A stretch of 64,000 bases of DNA from contig CANKYO010000001.1 in assembly GCA_947488175.1 (NCBI GenBank), positions 1-64,000 on the forward strand, written 5' to 3'. Under the pieces are notes generated by a model. It worked only from the letters and a program-made list of their open reading frames with translations. It did not search any database and had not been told where the DNA came from. This document shows, in pieces, positions 18,166 through 25,877 of this stretch. Numbering within the stretch: the first letter of the stretch is position 1; every line of letters starts with the position of its first letter. Source of the DNA: an uncultured Paracoccaceae bacterium (GTDB lineage Bacteria > Pseudomonadota > Alphaproteobacteria > Rhodobacterales > Rhodobacteraceae). Made by a program: the position numbers and the translations under genes.

Positions 18166-18194
18166 TTTATAAGCAATCAGTTGCGCGCATCCAA
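18166..18194 (-). promoter_or_regulatory. sigma70-type promoter of the predicted small RNA
   Basis: On the minus strand TTGGAT (18189-18194 on the plus strand) and TATAAA (18166-18171) are separated by exactly 17 bases. The -10 matches consensus at 5 of 6 positions; the -35 matches only its TTG part. Confidence 0.5.
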
Positions 18195-18272
18195 GCTAAA
18201 AGTTTGAAAAGGTTGAAAACCCTCTTTACCATCCGGGGAAACAATCAAAGAAACAGCAGGGGGCATCAAATC

Positions 18273-20087
18273 GTGACACTCAAAATTCTCAAGGCAGCAA
18301 GGGCCGCAGGGCTCGGACTGGGCCTGATCATTGCAGGCGCAGCGGCGGTTGCAGAACCGCAACATGGCATAGCTATGTATGGTGACCCTGCCCTTCCACC
18401 TGATTTTGTGTCGCTCCCCTACGTCAATCCCGACGCACCCACCGGTGGCAGGATCGTCACGGCAGAGGTCGGCAGCTTCGACAGCCTCAACCCGTTTGTG
18501 CGCAAAGGCTCCACGCCATGGCAGTTGCGATTCTTCCTTGGCGAAAGCTTCATGGGCCGGTCATTGGATGAACCGTTCTCGCTTTATGGTGTTCTGGCCG
18601 AATCGGTCGAAACCGGGCCAGACCGTGAATGGGTGGAATTCACGCTCCGCGAAGGTGCAGCATTCTCTGACGGCAGCCCGGTCACCATCGAAGACGTCAT
18701 GTGGTCCTACGAAACGCTGGGGACAGTTGGCCATCCGCGTTACTTGGGTTTCTGGACCAAGGTCGACAGCATGGAACAGACAGGTGAACGCTCTGTGCGC
18801 TTCACCTTCAACGTCGAAGACCGCGAACTGGCTCTGCTGGCAGGCATGCGCCCGATCCTGAAAAAGGCGCAATGGGACGGGGTCGATTTCGCCGAGACAA
18901 CGACCGAGATAGTCCCCATCACCTCCGCCCCCTACATGATCGACGATTTCGAACCGGGGCGCTTTGTCTCGCTGCGCCGCAATCCGGATTACTGGGGCAA
19001 TGACGTGCCATTCCGGCGCGGGACGAACAACATAGATGAGGTGCGGCTGGAATTCTTTGGCGATGAAACCGCTGCGTTCGAGGCGTTCAAGGTGGGCGAG
19101 GTCAATTCGAACCGCGAATTCAACGTGGCCCGCTGGGAAAGCCAGTATAATTTCCCCGCCATCCAGAACGGTGATGTGGTCCTGTCCGTCCTGCCCCATC
19201 AGCGGCCGTCGGGCATGACCGGTTTCGTCATGAACACGCGGCGCGACCAATTCAGCGACTGGCGGGTGCGCGACGCGATGCTGCACGCTTTCAACTTCGA
19301 GTTCATCAATGAGGCGATGACGGGTTCGCAACAGCCGCGCATCACGTCCTACTGGTCAAATTCACCGCTCGGCATGTCGGACGGTCCGGCCGAGGGTCGC
19401 GTGCGCGAACTCCTCTCACCTTTCGCCGAAAGCCTGCTGCCTGGCGCGATGGACGGCTACAGCCTGCCCATGGGTGACGGGACAGAACGCAACCGGGCGG
19501 GCACAGCCAAAGCGCTCGAACAGATGGAAGCCGCAGGCTGGACCATCCAGGAAGGTCAGATGAAAAACGCCTCAGGCGATCCGTTCACCTTTGAAATCCT
19601 GCTGGATCAGGGCGCGTCGGAAAATCAGGCAATCATCGACATGTATGTGGAATCGCTGGCCCGGATCGGGGTGATACCAACCGTCACCGTCGCCGACAGC
19701 GCCCAGTTCAAGGAACGCACAGACCAGTATGATTTCGACATGACCTATTACCGGCGCGGTCTGTCGCTTTCTCCCGGCAATGAACAATACAATTACTATG
19801 GTTCGGAAGATGCCGACACACCCGGCGGTCGTAACCTGATGGGGATCAAATCATCGGCTGTCGATGCGATGATCGGTCGGCTGCTGACTTCGGAAAGTCA
19901 GGACGATTTTGTGGCTGCGGTCAAAGCGCTCGACCGGGTGCTGACCACGGGCCGCTACGTGATCCCGATCTATCAGTGGAACATCAGCCGTCTGGCCCAC
20001 GCGAAAGAGCTGAAATATCCTGATTACATCCCGGTTTTTGGCGACTGGCCCGGCTGGCAGCCCGATGTCTGGTGGTACGAGGAGTAA
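18273..20087 (+). CDS. ABC transporter periplasmic binding protein, oligopeptide family (YejA-like)
   Basis: A 604-residue family 5 extracellular solute-binding protein. It has an export signal (LGLGLIIAGAAAVAEPQHG), then the SBP_bac_5 features YVNPDAPTGGRI, SFDSLNPFVRKG, EFTLREGAAFSDGSPVTIEDV and the late segment YDFDMTYYRRG, all close to the YejA-type peptide-binding proteins. The GTG at 18273 has AGGGGG upstream and gives a normal signal peptide. No permease or ATPase genes follow, so the transporter partners are encoded elsewhere. Confidence 0.85.
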   Translation: MTLKILKAARAAGLGLGLIIAGAAAVAEPQHGIAMYGDPALPPDFVSLPYVNPDAPTGGRIVTAEVGSFDSLNPFVRKGSTPWQLRFFLGESFMGRSLDEPFSLYGVLAESVETGPDREWVEFTLREGAAFSDGSPVTIEDVMWSYETLGTVGHPRYLGFWTKVDSMEQTGERSVRFTFNVEDRELALLAGMRPILKKAQWDGVDFAETTTEIVPITSAPYMIDDFEPGRFVSLRRNPDYWGNDVPFRRGTNNIDEVRLEFFGDETAAFEAFKVGEVNSNREFNVARWESQYNFPAIQNGDVVLSVLPHQRPSGMTGFVMNTRRDQFSDWRVRDAMLHAFNFEFINEAMTGSQQPRITSYWSNSPLGMSDGPAEGRVRELLSPFAESLLPGAMDGYSLPMGDGTERNRAGTAKALEQMEAAGWTIQEGQMKNASGDPFTFEILLDQGASENQAIIDMYVESLARIGVIPTVTVADSAQFKERTDQYDFDMTYYRRGLSLSPGNEQYNYYGSEDADTPGGRNLMGIKSSAVDAMIGRLLTSESQDDFVAAVKALDRVLTTGRYVIPIYQWNISRLAHAKELKYPDYIPVFGDWPGWQPDVWWYEE

Positions 20088-20158
20088 TCACTTCGATCCC
20101 GTCGTCATGGGTCTGTTACATTTGACACATAGGCGGGACCGAAAGACCAAAGGCTGCT

Positions 20159-20629
20159 ATGAATATCCTCGTCCTCTGTACCGGCAACTCGGCCCGTTCC
20201 ATCCTGCTTGAATCCATCCTGACCCACCGCTCTGACGGGCGGATCACCGCATGGTCCGCGGGCTCCAGACCTGCCGGAAAGGTGCATCCCCAGTCAATTG
20301 CCCTGCTGCGCGAAAAAGGCTTCCCGACCGACGGGCTGAGTTCGCAAAGCTGGGATGACTACGCCAAGTATGACGCCCCGGTCATGGATGCCGTCATCAC
20401 TGTCTGCGGTTCTGCTGCGGCGGAAGAATGCCCCTATTGGCCCGGGGCACCTGTACGCGCCCATTGGGGCGTCGAAGATCCGGCGGCAGCGAAACCAGAC
20501 GATCAACCCGCCGCCTTTGCCGGTGCCTACCGCCTGCTGGATGACCGGGCCCAACAGCTTTTCGCCTTGCCATTTGAAACGATGTCGCAAGACGATCTGC
20601 AATCGGCTCTGAACAGGATCGGCGCATGA
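20159..20629 (+). CDS. arsC: arsenate reductase, low-molecular-weight phosphatase type
   Basis: A 156-residue protein of the LMW-PTP fold. The P-loop is LCTGNSARSI with the catalytic Cys7 and Arg13, and Cys83 and Cys91 in VCGSAAAEECPYWPG are placed like the redox pair of thioredoxin-coupled ArsC enzymes. The HWGVEDPAA segment is also characteristic of that group. It reduces arsenate to arsenite. It overlaps the aquaporin gene by four bases (ATGA), a pairing known from rhizobial ars operons. No arsR is adjacent. Confidence 0.88.
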   Translation: MNILVLCTGNSARSILLESILTHRSDGRITAWSAGSRPAGKVHPQSIALLREKGFPTDGLSSQSWDDYAKYDAPVMDAVITVCGSAAAEECPYWPGAPVRAHWGVEDPAAAKPDDQPAAFAGAYRLLDDRAQQLFALPFETMSQDDLQSALNRIGA

Positions 20630-21276
20630 ACGGGCAGAAACTTCTGGCAGAGGGTATCGGCACCGCCTTCCTTCTGATCGGGGTTGTCGGCTCCGGCATC
20701 ATGGGGGCCGCACTTGCAGACGGCAACGTCGCCATCGCCCTGCTGGCCAATGCCATCGCCACCGGCTGCACGCTCTATTTCATCATCACAACGCTCGGTC
20801 CCATCTCCGGGGCGCATTTCAATCCCGCCGTGACGCTTGCCTTCCTGATCCGGCGCGACATCACGCCTGTTATGGCCGCCGCCTATGTGGCCGTCCAGAT
20901 CATTGGCGGGATCCTTGGTGTCTGGGCGTGCCATGTGATGTTCGACCTCGACATCCTGCAATTTTCAGCCACCGACCGCACAGGTATCGCGCAATGGTTC
21001 TCCGAAATTCTGGCCACGTTCGGCCTGCTTTTCGTGATCTTTGGTGGTCTCCATTCCAATCGCGATGCGGTTCCCACACTTGTCGCCCTCTACATCACGG
21101 GCGCCTATTGGTTCACCTCATCAACCAGCTTTGCCAACCCTGCCGTGACGATCGCGCGCGGGCTCAGCGATACATTCGCCGGGATCAACCCGGCCCATAT
21201 CCCCATGTTTATCCTGATGCAGGTTGTCGGTGTCGGCATTGCCGCCCTGATCCTGCCACGGCTTTTTCGGAACTAA
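20626..21276 (+). CDS. aqpS: aquaporin/aquaglyceroporin, probable arsenite channel
   Basis: A 216-residue MIP-family channel with six helices and two NPA boxes (HFNPAVT at about 65-70 and FANPAVT at 170-174). Coupled by overlap to arsC. In Sinorhizobium the equivalent AqpS lets arsenite formed by ArsC leave the cell by diffusion, and the arrangement here suggests the same role. The symbol is given by analogy with that system; a general water or glycerol channel is the alternative. Confidence 0.8.
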   Translation: MNGQKLLAEGIGTAFLLIGVVGSGIMGAALADGNVAIALLANAIATGCTLYFIITTLGPISGAHFNPAVTLAFLIRRDITPVMAAAYVAVQIIGGILGVWACHVMFDLDILQFSATDRTGIAQWFSEILATFGLLFVIFGGLHSNRDAVPTLVALYITGAYWFTSSTSFANPAVTIARGLSDTFAGINPAHIPMFILMQVVGVGIAALILPRLFRN

Positions 21277-21323
21277 TTCGCGCCCGTCGTGTTGTGTCAA
21301 CAAGCAATAGACAGGAGAAAACC

Positions 21324-21671
21324 ATGCAATGGAAAGACGTCGCCCAAAACTGGACCGCTTTCACCCCGCGCATCATGACACGCTGGCCTACGCTCGAAGA
21401 AAACGAAATCCTCGCGATTGACGGCGATCAGGAGCGTTTCCTGAACTACCTGTCGGCCTCCAAAGGTGATGATCCTGTCGGCGCGCAAATGGAACTGGCC
21501 GATTGGCTGATGGGCGAAGAACCTGCAGATGCTGTCATGGATCCGACACGCGACAATGCCCGGATCAACGAATCGGCCCAGAACATCCCTGCTGGCGAAG
21601 TTCCATCGAACGATGACCGTCGCTTCGGCGATGACAATACGCCGGAGCCACCGCTGGCCAAAGCCAGCTAA
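21324..21671 (+). CDS. small CsbD-like stress protein
   Basis: A 115-residue acidic, soluble protein. Its first half (MQWKDVAQNWTAFTPRI followed by WPTLEENEILAIDGDQ) has the spacing of Trp, Asn-Trp and Gly-Asp found in CsbD-type stress proteins, while the second half is a low-complexity Asp/Asn/Pro-rich tail. AGGAGAAA precedes the ATG at ideal spacing. It is a free-standing gene between the aquaporin and a convergent regulator. The CsbD assignment is by resemblance only. Confidence 0.5.
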   Translation: MQWKDVAQNWTAFTPRIMTRWPTLEENEILAIDGDQERFLNYLSASKGDDPVGAQMELADWLMGEEPADAVMDPTRDNARINESAQNIPAGEVPSNDDRRFGDDNTPEPPLAKAS

Positions 21672-21698
21672 ATCAAATTTCTGGAAATTTGATGCCCG

Positions 21699-22322
21699 TC
21701 AGGACAGCGACGTGACCCAAAGAATCGTCGCATCTTCCTGGCTGATCGACACCACATTGTGTCCCATGGCAGCGTCATAATAGGCGCTGTCACCCCGCTT
21801 CAGCTCAACGGGTTCGTAAAACTCGGTGTAAAGCCGGACCTGACCGGTCAGCACATATAGAAACTCTTCGCCATCATGGCGCACCCAACCATCAAAATCC
21901 TCCATCCGCCGGGCACGGACCCGCGCGCGGTACGGCAGCATCTTCTTTGATGTCAGCGCCGTGCCCAATAAAGCATGCTCATAAGTCGTCGTAATTTGCG
22001 CGGTTTCCTCACCATTGCGGGTCACAGCCATGCGGCCATTCACCTGCCCTTTCGAGGGTGGAGTGAACAATTGCGGCACCGAAATCTCCAGTCCCACGGC
22101 GAGTTTTTTCAACGCATCATAGGTCGGCGACATCTGCCCGTTTTCGATCTTGGACAGCGTCGACCTAGCCAACCCGGCCTGTTGTGCCGCCTGCTCCAGT
22201 GTCCAGTCGCGCGCCTTGCGCAATTCGCGAACGCGCGCACCCAGATCAAGCGGTTGCGCCACGGAACTGTCCCCGTTTTCATGGGCAATCCGGATCAGGT
22301 TCTTGGGGTCGATATCGGTCAT
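21699..22322 (-). CDS. XRE-family regulator with C-terminal cupin domain
   Basis: A 207-residue regulator with an N-terminal helix-turn-helix (about residues 28-82, with LEQAAQQAGLARSTLSKIENGQMSPT) and a C-terminal cupin (about 125-205, with HDGEEFLYVLTGQVRLY and LKRGDSAYYDAAMGHNV). Such PuuR/SutR-like proteins sense small metabolites through the cupin. It is divergent from an AMP-dependent ligase with 65 bases between, so it may control that gene; this is inferred from position. Confidence 0.85.
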   Translation of the reverse strand: MTDIDPKNLIRIAHENGDSSVAQPLDLGARVRELRKARDWTLEQAAQQAGLARSTLSKIENGQMSPTYDALKKLAVGLEISVPQLFTPPSKGQVNGRMAVTRNGEETAQITTTYEHALLGTALTSKKMLPYRARVRARRMEDFDGWVRHDGEEFLYVLTGQVRLYTEFYEPVELKRGDSAYYDAAMGHNVVSISQEDATILWVTSLS

Positions 22323-22387
22323 GCGTCCCTATCTACGGCCCGCCCCCGGTTCTTGCAACTAAACGCGGCCACAGATAGCGATGCATC

Positions 22388-23902
22388 ATGTTGTCCGTTA
22401 CTGATCCTGATCCATTTCCCCCTGCGCCCCACCTGTTCAATATGGCCGCCCATGTGCTGAGCCATGCCGAACTGCTTGCGGACAAGACAGCGCTGGAAAT
22501 CATAGGCAGCGATCCTGAAACCTTCACTTACCGCCAGATGGCCAGCGCAATCCGGGGCACGGCAACCGGACTGCTGAACAACGGGTTGACCCCCGGCGAC
22601 CATCTGCTTTTGCAACTGGGCAACACGCCAGAATTCCCGATCACTTATCTGGGTGCGATCACTGCCGGGATCATTCCTGTCCCGGTCTCATCGCAGCTCA
22701 CCCAACCCGAAATCACCAGTATCTTCACCACAATTCAGCCAGCCCTGACCATCCGGGCAACCGGCATGGCCGAAGGGCCAGGGCCGGTCCTGCCTGCCAG
22801 CAAACTGCGCGCATTCTGGACGCTCCCGCCAGCGGATTACGCCATGGGCGACCCAGACCGCCCTGCCTATATCATCTATACCTCCGGCACCTCCGGCAAA
22901 CCACGCGCCGTCGTGCATGCGCATCGGGCGATCTGGGCGCGCCAGATGATGTGGAATGGCTGGTACGGGCTGCGCGAGGCCGACCGTATGCTGCATGCCG
23001 GGGCGTTCAACTGGACCTATACACTCGGCACCGGCCTGATGGATCCATGGTCCGTCGGGGCCACAGCACTGATCCCGCACAAGGATATCACTGCCGATCA
23101 ACTGCCGCGCCTGATCGCTGACCACAGCGCGACCATCTTTGCAGCCGCCCCCGGCGTCTATCGTCGCCTGCTGCGCGCCGATATCCCTGACTTACCACAT
23201 CTGCGCCACGGCCTTTCTGCCGGTGAAAAACTGGCCGAGGACTATCGCAACGACTGGACCACCAAAACCGGCACGCCGATATTCGAGGCATTCGGCATGT
23301 CGGAATGCTCCACCTTCATTTCCGGCAGTCCTGACGACCCGGCACCGCCCGGCACGTCCGGCTTTCCGCAACCGGGGCGCAAGGTGGCGCTGATCGGCCC
23401 GGACGGCCCTGCCCCACGCGGCACCCCCGGAACCATTGCCGTCCATAAATCGGACCCGGGCCTGATGCTGGGTTATCTGGACGCGCCCTCAGACACCGCC
23501 GCCCGCTATCAGGGCGATTGGTTCCTGACCGGTGATATCGGCATCATGGATGAAAGCGGCGCCATCGCCTATGCGGGCCGGGATGACGATATGATGAACG
23601 CCGGCGGCTACCGGGTCAGCCCTGTCGAGGTTGAAGATGCACTGACAAACCACCCCCACATCACCGAGGCCGCAGCCTGCGCGGTGCAGGTGGGCACAGG
23701 CACATCCATCATTGCGGCCTTTTACGTGGCCTCAAACATGATAGACGAAGACGAACTCGACAGGTTCATGGCCGCCCGGCTGGCTGGCTACAAACGACCC
23801 CGGCTCTATATCGCCAAGGACACCCTGCCACGCGGGGCGAACAACAAATTGCTGCGGCGTGTGCTGCGCACCGAATGGGAGGCCGCACATGGTCAAGCTT
23901 GA
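22388..23902 (+). CDS. AMP-dependent acyl-CoA synthetase/ligase
   Basis: A 504-residue ANL-superfamily enzyme that activates a carboxylic acid as an acyl-adenylate and transfers it to CoA. The A3 P-loop is YIIYTSGTSGKPRAVVHAH, A5 is FEAFGMSECS, A7 is GDWFLTGDIG, A8 is DDDMMNAGGYRVSPVEVE and A10 ends in the catalytic Lys of PRGANNKLLRR. It is most like short aryl/acyl-CoA ligases such as benzoate-CoA ligase-type enzymes, but the acid is unknown. It overlaps the FrnE-like gene by 14 bases. Confidence 0.8.
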   Translation: MLSVTDPDPFPPAPHLFNMAAHVLSHAELLADKTALEIIGSDPETFTYRQMASAIRGTATGLLNNGLTPGDHLLLQLGNTPEFPITYLGAITAGIIPVPVSSQLTQPEITSIFTTIQPALTIRATGMAEGPGPVLPASKLRAFWTLPPADYAMGDPDRPAYIIYTSGTSGKPRAVVHAHRAIWARQMMWNGWYGLREADRMLHAGAFNWTYTLGTGLMDPWSVGATALIPHKDITADQLPRLIADHSATIFAAAPGVYRRLLRADIPDLPHLRHGLSAGEKLAEDYRNDWTTKTGTPIFEAFGMSECSTFISGSPDDPAPPGTSGFPQPGRKVALIGPDGPAPRGTPGTIAVHKSDPGLMLGYLDAPSDTAARYQGDWFLTGDIGIMDESGAIAYAGRDDDMMNAGGYRVSPVEVEDALTNHPHITEAAACAVQVGTGTSIIAAFYVASNMIDEDELDRFMAARLAGYKRPRLYIAKDTLPRGANNKLLRRVLRTEWEAAHGQA

Positions 23903-24536
23903 TATCATCTCTGACCCGATTTGCCCGTGGTGCTATATCGGCAAGACAAATCTGGACAAAGCCCTGGCCGAAATCCCCGACCACCCGTTCACAATTGAAT
24001 GGCATCCGTTCCAGTTAAACCCCGACATGCCCGCCGAAGGCATGGACCGGCGCGCCTATCTCGAAGGCAAGTTCGGTGGCAAGGAAGGCGCGATCAAGGC
24101 CTATGCCCCCGTGGTCGAACATGCGGAAAAATCCGGCGCGCATATCAATTTCGAGGCCATCAAAAAGACGCCCAACACAATCGACGCCCACCGCCTGATC
24201 CATTGGTCCGGGATCGAACAGCGGCAACCTTTTGTCGTCGATCTGCTCTTTAAGGCCTATTTCGTTGATGGGCGGGATATCGGCGATCACGAGGTGCTGG
24301 CCGATATCGCCGACACTGCTGAAATGGACGCGGCAATGGTCACAAAACTGCTGGCATCAGACGCCGATGTGGATGACATCCGCGCGCGCGACAAACACAG
24401 CCGCGAAATGGGCGTTAACTCGGTCCCCACATTCATCGTTGCAAATCAGCACGCTGTTCCGGGCGCACAACCACCCGATATGTGGGTTCAGGTAATCAAA
24501 GATATCATGGGTCAGCTTGCCGCGACGGAAGGCTGA
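23889..24536 (+). CDS. DsbA-family oxidoreductase, FrnE-like
   Basis: A 215-residue thioredoxin-fold protein with the active site ICPWCYIGK (Cys12 and Cys15), no signal peptide, and the cis-Pro in GVNSVPTFIV. FrnE and 2-hydroxychromene isomerase-like proteins of this group are cytosolic and linked to oxidative stress or polyketide chemistry. The ATG at 23889 lies inside the end of the acyl-CoA synthetase gene, so the two are probably translationally linked. Substrate unknown. Confidence 0.85.
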   Translation: MVKLDIISDPICPWCYIGKTNLDKALAEIPDHPFTIEWHPFQLNPDMPAEGMDRRAYLEGKFGGKEGAIKAYAPVVEHAEKSGAHINFEAIKKTPNTIDAHRLIHWSGIEQRQPFVVDLLFKAYFVDGRDIGDHEVLADIADTAEMDAAMVTKLLASDADVDDIRARDKHSREMGVNSVPTFIVANQHAVPGAQPPDMWVQVIKDIMGQLAATEG

Positions 24537-24601
24537 ACTGCGTTGCGCCACAACTCTCGCTTGCGCTATTGCTAACTACCCGCGTCAACGGTTTGTAAAT
24601 C

Positions 24602-24616
24602 TTAACACCCGATTAA
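24602..24616 (+). promoter_or_regulatory. CtrA-type box upstream of the MFS gene
   Basis: TTAACACCCGATTAA is an exact match to the alphaproteobacterial CtrA consensus TTAA-N7-TTAA. It lies 56 bases before the preferred MFS start at 24672, in a short A+T-rich intergenic stretch. ctrA itself is encoded at the right edge of this window. Confidence 0.55.
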
Positions 24617-24671
24617 TCCCCGCCCTGTAATGTTTGGTCTGGGCGACCCAATACTCGTTCTGGACCCAGCC

Positions 24672-25868
24672 ATGAAACGCCTGCCCCAAACGGAATTCAT
24701 CGCGTTAATGGCGATGCTGTCAGCCACAATCGCGTTTTCGATTGACGCGATGCTGCCCGCATTGCCGGAAATCGGCGCGGCCCTGTCGCCCGACCATCTC
24801 AATAACGCACAGCTCATCATTACCAGTTTTGTGTTGGGCATGGGGGTCGGCACGTTCTTCACCGGACCGCTGTCAGACGCCTTTGGGCGGCGTCCCGTCA
24901 TGATCGGCGGCGCCATCGTCTATATCATCGCCAGTATCGCTGCCTGGGCCGCTCAATCATTGGAGGTCATGCTAGCCGCTCGCATTGTACAGGGCCTTGG
25001 TGCGGCGGGCCCCCGCGTGGTTGCCATGGCGCTGATCCGCGATCTCTATTCCGGCCCCAACATGGCGCGTATCATCTCGTTCGTGATGGTCGTCTTCTCG
25101 CTCGTCCCCGCTCTGGCGCCGACATTGGGCTACTACATCATGGGCAGCTTCGGCTGGCGCAGCATATTTCTGGCCTTCGTGGTGTTTTCGGTCATCTCCG
25201 TGATCTGGCTCATGCTCCGCCAATCCGAAACGCTGGCGCGGGAAAACCGGCGCCCCCTCAGCAGCGCCACCTTGCGCCACGCCGTGGTCGAGATGTTCGC
25301 CCATCGCACCGCCCGTCTGTCGATCTTTGTTCAGACCCTTACCTTCGGCATGCTCTTTATCGTGCTGTCATCGACCCAGCAGGTGTTTGACATCACATTC
25401 GGACAGGGCGCGCATTTCCACCTCTGGTTTGGCGGCATCGCGGTTATCGCCGCCACCGGCAGCGTCCTGAACGCGCGAATTGTCATGCGGCTGGGGATGC
25501 GGGCCATCATCAAGGGAATGTATACGGTCCAGATTGCCATCACGCTGCTGATGATCGTGATCACCGCGGCAGGCGGTCCTTACTGGCTCGCCTTTGGCAC
25601 CTATGTGTTCTGGGTAACGGCCAACTTCTTTCAGGCCGGGCTGACCATCGGCAATCTCAACGCCCTCGCGATGGAGGAAATGGGCCATATCGCCGGCCTT
25701 GCCGCGTCTGTCATCGCATCAGTGGCCACGGTCGGTGCAGTACTTATCGCGGCCCCCGTGGCGCTCATGTTCGATGGCACGCCGCTGCCGATGGCCTTCG
25801 GTACGCTGATCGCTGCCAGTCTCGCGCTCTGGCTGACCAACATGATCAAACGGCCGGGTGAGCTGTAG
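24672..25868 (+). CDS. MFS exporter, Bcr/CflA drug-resistance type
   Basis: A 398-residue, 12-helix proton-driven exporter. TEFIALMAMLSATIAFSIDAM with LPALPEIG is the characteristic first helix of Bcr/CflA proteins, and GPLSDAFGRRPVM is the MFS motif A in the 2-3 loop. An in-frame ATG at 24630 would add 14 residues, but it lies 13 bases after a CtrA box and has no Shine-Dalgarno signal, so 24672 is preferred. It ends 9 bases from the convergent mfd gene. Substrate unknown. Confidence 0.8.
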   Translation: MKRLPQTEFIALMAMLSATIAFSIDAMLPALPEIGAALSPDHLNNAQLIITSFVLGMGVGTFFTGPLSDAFGRRPVMIGGAIVYIIASIAAWAAQSLEVMLAARIVQGLGAAGPRVVAMALIRDLYSGPNMARIISFVMVVFSLVPALAPTLGYYIMGSFGWRSIFLAFVVFSVISVIWLMLRQSETLARENRRPLSSATLRHAVVEMFAHRTARLSIFVQTLTFGMLFIVLSSTQQVFDITFGQGAHFHLWFGGIAVIAATGSVLNARIVMRLGMRAIIKGMYTVQIAITLLMIVITAAGGPYWLAFGTYVFWVTANFFQAGLTIGNLNALAMEEMGHIAGLAASVIASVATVGAVLIAAPVALMFDGTPLPMAFGTLIAASLALWLTNMIKRPGEL

Positions 25869-25877
25869 GGCGGGGTT

